Positions 1 through 6,124 of a stretch of DNA of 7,694 bases are shown here, piece by piece (position 1 is the first letter of the stretch; the number at the start of each line of letters is the position of its first letter). This stretch comes from an uncultured Desulfuromonadales bacterium (GTDB lineage Bacteria > Desulfobacterota > Desulfuromonadia > Desulfuromonadales > Geopsychrobacteraceae), in contig CALZLE010000302.1 of assembly GCA_945788205.1 (NCBI GenBank), positions 1 through 7,694 of the forward strand, read 5' to 3'. The notes below the pieces were generated by a model. That model was not told the DNA's origin and did no database searches. It was given only the letters and a program-made list of their open reading frames with translations. The position numbers were made by a program, and so were the translations under genes.

Positions 1-234
1 AGCTTCTGGCATTAGGCCCATTCGAAGGCCCGGTCTCAAACCACAATTGACCAGGGAAGACTTCCCGCATCCTGATGCACCCACTACAGCCAGAAAACGG
101 TTCGCAGCCAATTTGTCCACCATGGCATCCACTTGGCTTTCTCGACCAAAGAACAGATGTTCCTCTTCTTCTTTGAACGGCCGTAAGCCTGGAAAAGGAT
201 TTAGATTCGGTACGTTTCCAGATCTAATGCTCAT
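1..234 (-). CDS. nSTAND1-type P-loop NTPase, N-terminal 78 residues (cut by left edge)
   Basis: Only the first 78 codons are present and the frame is open to the edge. The product begins MSIRSGN, then has the block NPFPGLRPF at residues 12-20, acidic residues, LFFGRE at 27-32 and the Walker A loop GASGCGKSSL at 52-61, followed by GLRPGL. This order (GLRPF block, FFGRE, P-loop, G-LRPGL) is the signature start of nSTAND1 NTPases, which usually carry WD40 or other repeats at the C-terminus; that part is outside the window. STAND proteins are signal-sensing ATPase switches that oligomerise, and in bacteria many are defence sensors. The ATG overlaps the stop of the upstream TIR gene as ATGA (231-234), so translation is probably coupled; no strong Shine-Dalgarno is visible in front of it. 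The family call is firm. The C-terminal domain and function are inferred. Confidence 0.88.
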   Translation of the reverse strand, partial: MSIRSGNVPNLNPFPGLRPFKEEEEHLFFGRESQVDAMVDKLAANRFLAVVGASGCGKSSLVNCGLRPGLRMGLMPEA

Positions 235-1742
235 TTGTTTCTTTTATCCGAATTAAGGTGCCGAAAGAAATCGTTCCACAATGTCTCAGAAAATCCGTTA
301 ATTCCATTTACAATGTTGGGTTCTTCCAGTTCAATAAGGTCTTCCTTATCAACTGTTTTGGGCAGTGCTAAATAGGTATATTTGGCCAGCAACGGTTTTT
401 TCCCTCGGTAAATCTTTATTTTTTTTAGCTCGTTATCTGTCGTACGCTTCCATGCTTCGTCACCGGCACCGTAGAAAACAATGATGACTTCACAGTCTTT
501 CAGTAGTTTATGGTGGGCCTCCCGAACTGCTCCCGCTTTTCCCTCGAAGGCTGGTATCGCAACTTCATACTCTTTAGACTTGAGAAATTTTCGTAAGGGA
601 ATAGTGGCCTTCCTATCTTCCGCAACACAAATCAAATAAATTAACTTGGAACTATATTTATCAACTTGCCGCGTTTCTTGTTTTGCTGAGGCACTATTTT
701 TTAGAATTTTCAATGTGCCATGTATCGCAGACTTCAGTTCTTCAATATCGCCTGTTATCAGATCTGCTCCGAACTGGGCATTATCTTCCTCATGCAGTGC
801 TTGAATGAATTTTTGCTGGGCTGGTTCAGGTTGAGTGTTCTCAGGCAACCAGATTATGCGTTGCAGGGGACTGTTTTTGCAGTGCAGTGCTGCAACTTCG
901 TTCTGAATCACAGCTGTGGATTTCTGGTTTGGGCCGTCTGGAACAAAGCCATAACTACTTCCAATAAGATGGATGGAAACTTTACAGCGCGAAAGCATAT
1001 GCTTTAACGACTCAACATAATTCTCCTCGTTGTCCAGCGGCAACCGTTGGACTGGAAGAACTTCGTATCCGTGGAACCTTAAATCGGTCTCCAAAATCTC
1101 TCTGGCATCACGTAGGTCATGGCTGCATTCAGCAAGATAAACAGTTTCCTTTGCACCGCTCAATTCGTCATAACTTTTTTCAGGATTTTCAGATGCTGAT
1201 TCAAGCTTTTTTATCAATTGTGCAGCATCCCATGCCAAGACCCCAACCTTACGATTATAATCATGAGCAAACTTTTCTCCGTAGGCAGGATCAAGTTCCA
1301 AAGGTGCTCCATCTTCCATTGTGAAAAACTCGTACCCCAGCATGTTTTTTACTACTGCCGGGAGGAGATCTTGAGAATCGACAGGAGTTTTCAGAACCTT
1401 AAATACGCGGGATTTATTTTCGACAACCAGTCCACCATTACGTTCTGCTTTTCTGCAGAACTCACTAACTTCACGAGTGCACCACTGTGAGTTGACATAT
1501 CGTGGAGTAAGAACTGAAATCAACAGTGCAGTATGATCAAATTGATCAATGATCTCATCAGCAAAGACATCATTACCCTGAAGTTTATCATCTCTCCAAA
1601 TTACGGCTTTTTGCCCAATTCGCATGCTCAGAATGGCTTCTAAAGACTGATGAAAACGTGTTATCCAACCTTGATGTTCTGGAGTCAGCGGCTGGTTATC
1701 GATGTGGGCGTAACTAATAAAAAGATGCCTTTCAAAGCCCAT
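231..1742 (-). CDS. TIR-domain protein with two further TIR-like/Rossmann segments
   Basis: 503 residues. Start chosen at 1742 because AGAGGGGAG lies just upstream and the TIR fold begins at once (RHLFISYAHID, residues 5-15); the longer in-frame start at 1781 adds 13 residues with no ribosome site. Residues 1 to about 120 are a TIR domain: box 1 FISYAH, a WRDDKLQGND loop at 49-58, LLISVLTPRYV, then SQWCTREV, where E91 lies four residues after W87, the place of the catalytic glutamate of TIR NADases. Residues 200-345 (VYLAECSHDLRDARE, HLIGSSYG) resemble DUF4062/TIR-like folds, and residues 366-495 (LIYLICVAEDRKA, CEVIIVFYG) look like a third such segment. TIR domains cleave NAD+ or make cyclic ADP-ribose-type signals, so it is probably the effector or signal-maker for the STAND protein it overlaps. 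The first TIR call is firm; the other two are fold-level guesses. Confidence 0.9.
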   Translation of the reverse strand: MGFERHLFISYAHIDNQPLTPEHQGWITRFHQSLEAILSMRIGQKAVIWRDDKLQGNDVFADEIIDQFDHTALLISVLTPRYVNSQWCTREVSEFCRKAERNGGLVVENKSRVFKVLKTPVDSQDLLPAVVKNMLGYEFFTMEDGAPLELDPAYGEKFAHDYNRKVGVLAWDAAQLIKKLESASENPEKSYDELSGAKETVYLAECSHDLRDAREILETDLRFHGYEVLPVQRLPLDNEENYVESLKHMLSRCKVSIHLIGSSYGFVPDGPNQKSTAVIQNEVAALHCKNSPLQRIIWLPENTQPEPAQQKFIQALHEEDNAQFGADLITGDIEELKSAIHGTLKILKNSASAKQETRQVDKYSSKLIYLICVAEDRKATIPLRKFLKSKEYEVAIPAFEGKAGAVREAHHKLLKDCEVIIVFYGAGDEAWKRTTDNELKKIKIYRGKKPLLAKYTYLALPKTVDKEDLIELEEPNIVNGINGFSETLWNDFFRHLNSDKRNK

Positions 1743-1762
1743 CTGGCTCCCCTCTGTCTGAA

Positions 1763-1790
1763 TGTATAAATACAATATCAACTATGACAA
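1763..1790 (-). promoter_or_regulatory. Possible internal promoter before the TIR gene
   Basis: In the 78-base gap between the membrane-protein gene and the TIR gene, the minus strand reads TTGTCA (1785-1790), 16 bases, then TATACA (1763-1768). This is a fair sigma70-like pair that would start transcription about 14 bases before the TIR ATG. It would allow TIR-STAND expression without the DUF4231 gene. The gap is AT-rich, so a chance match is possible. Confidence 0.3.
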
Positions 1791-1820
1791 TATTTGCCGA
1801 ATCATTGCAGAAGTCTTTCA

Positions 1821-2327
1821 TCATTTCCCTTCCCTCTCCCCAGGAACAGCCGTTTTTTTAGTCTCGCTGACCCATAAGGCATGCTCGGTAGAGACATGCT
1901 CTTCGACCCGCTCAGACAAAAGGGTCACCCGTTCTGGCTCTGTCAGTTCTCGATAGGGGCCAGCAACAGAGAGGAAAAGGAACTTTTCGTGCTTGAGGCG
2001 TTCGGCGGTCGATCTGTATTGAACCCAGTAGGTTGCGTATTGGTTCATGTGCTGAATCGCTTCAAGTACCGCGATAGCGGCTCCAGAAAGTGCCATGCTC
2101 AATTTGGCAGGACCTTCCGGGAGCAGGCTCATCACCGGGATCAGGGCTGCTAATGCCACTTGAGCTATTTTCAACTTCTTGTACATGTTCTGGCATTTAC
2201 GACTTGCAGAACCGTACCATTTAAGCTGATCTTCGAGACGTAGCCAAGCTGGTTGATTTACGACAAAGGTTGGTATGGAAATTCTGGGTTTTTGCGAATC
2301 GTTATTAACCATTCCAGTCGTTTCCAT
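1821..2327 (-). CDS. DUF4231-family (SLATT-like) two-helix membrane protein
   Basis: 168 residues. Start set at 2327 because AGGGGGA sits five bases before this ATG; an upstream ATG at 2351 would add eight residues without proper spacing. A basic, amphipathic lead (LEDQLKWYGSASRKC, 31-45) precedes two hydrophobic segments at about 53-69 and 74-92, separated by a short PEGP turn. A polar helix follows with YRSTAERLKHEKFLFLSVAGPY (104-125), then SERVEEHVSTEHALWVS near the end. The ERLKHEKYL-type block and C-terminal EHA-W are typical of DUF4231. SLATT-type proteins have been proposed, mainly from gene context, to be membrane effectors that form pores in conflict systems. It is the first gene of the minus-strand cluster, 78 bases ahead of the TIR gene, and probably the membrane-acting partner. 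Family confidence is good; the activity is inferred. Confidence 0.85.
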   Translation of the reverse strand: METTGMVNNDSQKPRISIPTFVVNQPAWLRLEDQLKWYGSASRKCQNMYKKLKIAQVALAALIPVMSLLPEGPAKLSMALSGAAIAVLEAIQHMNQYATYWVQYRSTAERLKHEKFLFLSVAGPYRELTEPERVTLLSERVEEHVSTEHALWVSETKKTAVPGEREGK

Positions 2328-2372
2328 GCTAATCCCCCTGTAATTATCCATCCCTAGAGTGCAGTCCTGTCA

Positions 2373-2400
2373 ATTATCTTAGCTTTGATCAGGAACTCAA
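2373..2400 (-). promoter_or_regulatory. Probable sigma70-type promoter of the DUF4231-TIR-STAND cluster
   Basis: Minus strand: TTGAGT at 2395-2400, 16 bases, then GATAAT at 2373-2378 (five of six to TATAAT). The predicted start near 2366 leaves a leader of about 40 bases to the ATG at 2327, with its AGGGGGA ribosome site. The spacer contains the palindrome TGATCA. A TTGACA at 2367-2372 with GATAAT at 2343-2348 is a second option, but its 19-base spacing is long and it would leave almost no leader. Confidence 0.45.
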
Positions 2401-2803
2401 TCTAGAAGCTCACAATAAACTACTACCAAGTATTCATTAAAACTCAAGTTGTGAGGGGAATCTTGACGATCTCTTGATGTGTGAATTGCCACTGTCCAAA
2501 AGAAGGGTGATTAAGGTAAAATTTATGCGAGTAGACCTTTTTGTGTCTCAAGAATATGACATTTCCCCCGGCGAAATTTCTTTTGCAAAAGTCGAATAAC
2601 CCTATTGGGTAGTGGGGAATGATAAGAAGCGAAGACTTTTTATATGTAGTAAATTCAGTTTTGATAGGGTCGATACCGCCCAAGCCAATGATTATCATAT
2701 ATAGATTGTTTTGACCGGCCCGATTCCAACAAAAACCCACTTGTTGGACAGCGATCGAGGGTAATTTCAGTCCGAAACTATCGATCAGTCAAGAGTGTAC
2801 TGA

Positions 2804-2850
2804 AAGTTGTTCTGCATTGTTTTGCGGGTCAGAAAATCGGACAGATCGAG
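2804..2850. repeat. Diverged direct repeat, copy 1 (partner at 7305-7351)
   Basis: Aligns without gaps to 7305-7351 at 38 of 47 positions. Shared blocks are AAGTTGT, ATTGTTTTG, CAGAAAAT and GACAGATCGAG. Weaker similarity continues to about 2880 (CGC...CA...GTAAAT in both). The two copies lie just outside the peptidase-DUF1611-racemase block. They could be remains of insertion-sequence ends or of a longer duplicated sequence; I cannot assign a family. Confidence 0.6.
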
Positions 2851-2905
2851 CGTTACTATATGTCGCCACATCCAGTAAATCGATGTTCGATTGATACCCT
2901 ATTCC

Positions 2906-2942
2906 GAGAAAGCCCATGATCCGGTAATCATGGGCTTTTCTC
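2906..2942. terminator. Strong hairpin, probable terminator of the M81 peptidase gene
   Basis: The arm GAGAAAGCCCATGA (2906-2919) pairs with TCATGGGCTTTTCTC (2928-2942) around a short loop centred on CCGGTA, with one extra T in the right arm. The A-rich/T-rich base of the stem gives the usual intrinsic-terminator shape in both directions, though no long pure T run follows. It lies 100 bases past the stop of the minus-strand peptidase gene, so it most likely ends that transcript and shields the downstream TIR cluster. Confidence 0.7.
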
Positions 2943-3041
2943 ATGTTTAAACAGGTGATTTGTAGGACGGTTCTGTAACACGTCAAAACCTTTATAACTA
3001 TATTTCTCAACAGACTCCATTTTTCAATCAGCGATGATAAC

Positions 3042-4526
3042 TCACATGTCTACCTGGTCCAGTGGGAAAATCGGTCTTGGCACGTTACGGTAGGGCAATC
3101 GGCCGTAGCGTGGGGTGCAAAGTGCACCGCTGTCGCAGACGACTATTTGCCCCGCTATCGGTTCAAACGCTGCGCGGAAGTGTTGCATCGACTTTAGCGC
3201 CACAACATCCATGCTCTGTGGGTCGATATCAAAGGCTTTAAATTGCTGCAAATCAAGTATTTGGCGAGGGATGGTGACCACCAATATTTCAATGCCATCG
3301 ACACGGATAACAGCGCTGGGGCCGAAACTACCGTGGAGCCCATGGATCATTGGCCCATCTCCAGTAAAGTGCCCGTCACTAAGAGAAATGAGTTCGGCCT
3401 CTACTGAAAGTGGACCACCTCCAAACTCTGGATCGGTTTTTCCTCCTAGTTCAATCTGAACCCGATCGCCGACCATGCAATTATTCAGCATCTGCACGAC
3501 TTCTCCGTCCACCATGGGAGCAAAGCAAGCTTTGGTCACCCCCACATCGAGCAATTTACGCAGCAGATCGGTTGAATCGCCATAGCCCCCTGCCCCTGGA
3601 TTGTCAGCATAGTCTGCAATGATCAGCGGCCCGTTGTCAGGTTCGTAGGCCGCAGCAATTGCAGCCGCCTCGGTGACGCTGAGATAGTCGTTGAGAACTT
3701 CAAAGCGTCGGTTCCAGATATCATCAGCGATCGTTTCCGCAAAGGCTTTGTGTGCAACAAAATCCCCCTGCCCGGTCACTGTCACCGTTGGGCCAACCTC
3801 CCTGACATCGGCGCTGGCAAACCCGGCATTAATGCTTACGGCAAAAACATCGGCCTGCTGTTCATAGGTTCGTGCTGCGGCAATGCGCTCGATCATTGGC
3901 CCAATATCGGTACGACCACCGTTCACTTCTTCGAGCATTGGTCGACTGACGCGAATTGTGTGCGGCGTTATTTCGCCAGCCATGGTCCGTTGAAGGATAT
4001 CTCCTGCTTGGCGACCGATGTCACGCATATCAATGTGTGGATAGGTTTTGAATGAAACAATGATGTCCGCCAATTCGCACATCCGTCTGCTGACATTTGC
4101 ATGTGGATCCAGTGTGATGGCAATCGGCATTTCGCTACCCACTAAACTGCGGATACGCCGCAGCAGTTCACCTTCGCCATCTTCACGAAAATCGAGCCCC
4201 ATAGCACCATGCAAACCGAGCAGCAACCCGTCGTATTGATGATCTCTGATGCTGGAAAGAATCGGCTCGGACAACCAATCGAAGGCTTTGCGTCTGATTT
4301 TTCCACTAGGCCCAGCGGCGGCACTCAGAACATGAGTGACTTGCCAGTCGTGCACACGGCCAGCATCCAGGAAACCGGCCAGTTCTGTATTCTCGTCGCC
4401 ACGCTCGGTGATAGCTGCTGCGCCCATCAGGGCATAACGGGCCATGAACGCTTGCTTGCCGGTTTTGTGCAGACTGAAAGAATTAGTTTCGTGGGAAATT
4501 TCAGCAGTTAGGACATTGAAACTCAT
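3042..4526 (-). CDS. M81-family (MlrC-like) zinc metallopeptidase
   Basis: 494 residues, near the usual family length. Start set at 4526 because the family begins almost directly with the HETN block (here EISHETNSFS, 9-18); an in-frame TTG at 4628 adds 34 residues with no ribosome site. The Shine-Dalgarno before 4526 is weak (CACGGA). N-terminal domain: HETN 12-15, GLHGAM 104-109, LDPHANVS 139-146, KTYPHIDMRDIG 160-171. H106, D140, H142 and H164, with E13, fit the metal site recalled for MlrC, including its 34-2-22 spacing. C-terminal MlrC domain: ADNPGAGGYGDST 307-319, HGLHGSFGPSAVI 395-407, ALKSMQHFRAAFEP 443-456, RPIFPLD 484-490. The founder opens linear microcystin peptides next to D-Glu. 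No signal peptide in the chosen form, so cytoplasmic. It diverges from the DUF1611-racemase operon, suggesting peptide or amide substrates feeding that pathway. Substrate unknown. Confidence 0.92.
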   Translation of the reverse strand: MSFNVLTAEISHETNSFSLHKTGKQAFMARYALMGAAAITERGDENTELAGFLDAGRVHDWQVTHVLSAAAGPSGKIRRKAFDWLSEPILSSIRDHQYDGLLLGLHGAMGLDFREDGEGELLRRIRSLVGSEMPIAITLDPHANVSRRMCELADIIVSFKTYPHIDMRDIGRQAGDILQRTMAGEITPHTIRVSRPMLEEVNGGRTDIGPMIERIAAARTYEQQADVFAVSINAGFASADVREVGPTVTVTGQGDFVAHKAFAETIADDIWNRRFEVLNDYLSVTEAAAIAAAYEPDNGPLIIADYADNPGAGGYGDSTDLLRKLLDVGVTKACFAPMVDGEVVQMLNNCMVGDRVQIELGGKTDPEFGGGPLSVEAELISLSDGHFTGDGPMIHGLHGSFGPSAVIRVDGIEILVVTIPRQILDLQQFKAFDIDPQSMDVVALKSMQHFRAAFEPIAGQIVVCDSGALCTPRYGRLPYRNVPRPIFPLDQVDM

Positions 4527-4709
4527 GGTGAAATCCGTGCCGGAAAGAGAAAGTAAAAAGAGAGAAGCGAAGAAAAGAAACCTGCTGGCTTTTTCTAGGA
4601 TAAATAGTCGCTCATCTGCTGCCGGCAACGTTCATCATATACCATCCTGGGAATTGTGATCTTTTTCTTTTCCTCCCCAGACGACAAAACTGACTGAATA
4701 GCGATAATT

Positions 4710-4725
4710 TGTGACAAGTTTCACG
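4710..4725. promoter_or_regulatory. CRP/FNR-like dyad TGTGA-N6-TCACG
   Basis: TGTGA CAAGTT TCACG matches the TGTGA-N6-TCACA CRP consensus except at the last base. It sits between the two divergent genes, about 185 bases from the peptidase start and 200 from the DUF1611 start, where a catabolic activator could serve both. The centre would be near -87 relative to the weak TTTAAT promoter guess. A GntR-type or other dyad-binding regulator could also use it. Confidence 0.4.
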
Positions 4726-4810
4726 GTTAAATTTCTTAATCGTCGATTTTTCAGCTATTTCCCAACAGTTTATGTCGCAGTGTGGTAGTCTCTTTAATGA
4801 AACCCGCCCA

Positions 4811-4848
4811 GTGGGAATTTATTTCCACAGCATCCAACCTTAGTTGGG
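4811..4848 (+). promoter_or_regulatory. Two adjacent leader hairpins upstream of the DUF1611 gene
   Basis: GTGGGAA (4811-4817) pairs with TTTCCAC (4822-4828) over a TTTA loop, with one G-U pair. CCAAC (4834-4838) pairs with GTTGG (4843-4847) over a CTTA loop. A looser GACCA/TGGTC pairing (4848-4852 with 4875-4879) follows. They lie inside the likely 5' leader, ahead of the hairpin that covers the ribosome site. They do not match a riboswitch class I know. Confidence 0.4.
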
Positions 4849-4895
4849 ACCACTCGTTGACAATCGGCCAATTCTGGTCGGAACGATCTCGTCGC

Positions 4896-4922
4896 CTCCT
4901 CTGAGACCTATACTCAAAGGAG
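4896..4922 (+). promoter_or_regulatory. Hairpin sequestering the Shine-Dalgarno site of the DUF1611 gene
   Basis: CTCCT (4896-4900) pairs with AGGAG (4918-4922), and TGAG (4902-4905) with CTCA (4913-4916), with one C/A mismatch between and a seven-base loop ACCTATA. This nine-pair hairpin hides all of AGGAG, the near-perfect ribosome site five bases before the ATG at 4928. Such an arrangement suggests translational control by RNA structure, temperature, a ligand or a protein, for the operon's first gene and, by coupling, the second. Confidence 0.55.
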
Positions 4923-4927
4923 TAGCT

Positions 4928-6124
4928 ATGCTAGTCGTCCCGCCCGTCGTGCCTTTAAACTCGCCTGAACCCACCCTTAAACCTGTTACTAAAACCCAAG
5001 ATGTGAAATCCGTACCATTTCGCACCAGAGAAGGCGATTCACGAGTTGCCACTGCAATCGTCTATTGTGAAGCGAATTTTGGTGATATCGACGGAAAAAC
5101 CGCCAATGGCCTGATTAGACGCTCAGAGAAATATAAAATTCTTTCGGTTATCGACAGTGAAAAAGCAGGGCTTGATACAGGTATGATCCTCGATAACCAG
5201 CCGAACGCGATTCCCGTTTGTCGCGACCTCGCTGATGCCCTGGAACAGGCTGGTTCAGTCCCTGATTTCTTCATTTTCGGTATGGCACCATCGAGCGGCA
5301 TGCTTTCGAAGCATGAGCGCGGCCTGGTGCTTGAGGCGATGAGCCACGGAATGAACATCGTTAATGGACTGCATGAGTTTCTGAATGATGATCCGGTTTT
5401 TGCTGCCGCATGTATTTCCAGCAAGGTAGAAATTCTTGATATTCGCAAACCACGCGACAAAAAAGATTTGCATCTTTTCAGCGGCCGGATCGCCGAGGTC
5501 ACTTGCCCGGTTATCGCTGTTCTGGGCACAGACTGCGCCATTGGCAAACGCACCACCGCCAATATAATCACCAGTTCCCTGAATGAAGCAGGAATCAAAA
5601 CGGTGATGATCGGTACCGGGCAGACAGGATTAATCCAGGGGGCACGCTACGGCGTTGCTCTCGATGCCGTCCCCTCGCAATTCTGCGCAGGTGAACTGGA
5701 AGCAACCGTTCTCAGCGCCTTTGAAAACGAGAGTCCCGATGTCATCGTCGTCGAAGGACAAGGTGCCCTGAGTCATCCGGCCTTCTCTTCTACTTCTTTT
5801 ATCCTCCGTGGCTGTTGCCCCAACGGCGTTGTGTTACAGCATGCGCCACGGCGAAGCGAGCGCTGCGACTTTGAAAAAATGGCAATGCCGACACCGGCCA
5901 GTGAAATCAATCTTATCGAGACCTTCGCCGATACCAAAATCATCGGCCTGACGATCAACCATGAAAAGATGAACGACACCGAAGTGAGTGAGTCAATCTC
6001 CCAGTACGAGCAGGAACTCGGCATTCCAGTTACAGATGCCCTGACGCGATCATCAGAGAATTTGGTGGAAATGGTCCTTGCTGCCTTCCCGACTCTCAAA
6101 AGGACTCAGGTCGCCTGCGCATGA
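4928..6124 (+). CDS. DUF1611 P-loop protein (DgcN-like)
   Basis: 398 residues. Start at 4928 is fixed by AAAGGAG five bases upstream; an in-frame TTG at 4844 would translate the leader and is rejected. After a proline-rich tail (1-40) comes the N-terminal Rossmann-like domain with AIVYCEANFGDIDGKTANGL (43-62), SVIDSEKAGLD (73-83) and IPVCRDLADAL (95-105). The C-terminal P-loop domain has VLGTDCAIGKRTTA (198-211), IGTGQTGLIQGARYG (228-242), VVEGQGALSHPA (274-285) and LQHAPRR (303-309). These are hallmark DUF1611 blocks. One subgroup, DgcN, was described as a D-glutamate N-acetyltransferase acting with an N-acetyl-D-glutamate racemase. Cytoplasmic; its stop overlaps the racemase start (ATGA). 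Family certain; DgcN activity is an inference from family and context, and a nucleotide-dependent role remains possible. Confidence 0.93.
   Translation: MLVVPPVVPLNSPEPTLKPVTKTQDVKSVPFRTREGDSRVATAIVYCEANFGDIDGKTANGLIRRSEKYKILSVIDSEKAGLDTGMILDNQPNAIPVCRDLADALEQAGSVPDFFIFGMAPSSGMLSKHERGLVLEAMSHGMNIVNGLHEFLNDDPVFAAACISSKVEILDIRKPRDKKDLHLFSGRIAEVTCPVIAVLGTDCAIGKRTTANIITSSLNEAGIKTVMIGTGQTGLIQGARYGVALDAVPSQFCAGELEATVLSAFENESPDVIVVEGQGALSHPAFSSTSFILRGCCPNGVVLQHAPRRSERCDFEKMAMPTPASEINLIETFADTKIIGLTINHEKMNDTEVSESISQYEQELGIPVTDALTRSSENLVEMVLAAFPTLKRTQVACA

Larger units (their letters stand above)
2328..3041. other. 714-base intergenic region, no gene supported
   Basis: This separates the TIR/STAND cluster from the peptidase gene; both are read leftward. 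It holds the cluster promoter (2373-2400), repeat copy 1 (2804-2850), a possible third degraded copy (2706-2760) and a strong hairpin (2906-2942). A 98-codon minus-strand frame (2444-2740) and a 40-codon plus-strand frame starting at 2493 have no recognisable motif and no well-placed ribosome site, so I do not call them. The region is AT-rich and may be a junction of mobile-element remains. Confidence 0.6.
4527..4927. other. 401-base divergent control region
   Basis: It lies between the leftward peptidase gene and the rightward DUF1611-racemase operon. The peptidase side (4527-4620) is a CT-rich leader on the minus strand with a weak TTGCCG/TATTTA promoter-like pair. The centre has a CRP-like dyad (4710-4725) and a weak TTTAAT -10-like box at 4793-4798. 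The operon side (4811-4922) can fold into several hairpins, the last covering the ribosome site. No gene is seen, and no known riboswitch class is recognised. Confidence 0.6.

Noticed and set aside
2493..2615. 40-codon plus-strand frame (starting MCELPLSKRR, ending with TAA) that looks protein-like.
   Set aside because: GAGGGG lies too far from the ATG and no family is recognised; kept out as unsupported, though a decayed gene end is possible.
2444..2740. 98-codon minus-strand open frame.
   Set aside because: No family motif, odd composition and no good ribosome site, in an AT-rich gap.
4527..4628. N-terminal extension of the M81 peptidase from a TTG at 4628, containing a hydrophobic stretch (FLFFASLFLLSLSG) that looks like a signal peptide.
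   Set aside because: No ribosome site precedes the TTG, the family starts right at the HETN block, and the hydrophobic reading comes from a CT-rich leader.
4841..4862. Sigma54-type promoter guess around TTGGGACCACTCGTTGA.
   Set aside because: It lacks the GC of the -12 element and the standard spacing.
4844..4927. TTG-initiated extension of the DUF1611 protein by 28 residues.
   Set aside because: The strong AAAGGAG before the ATG at 4928 and the hairpin-rich leader argue that this stretch is untranslated.
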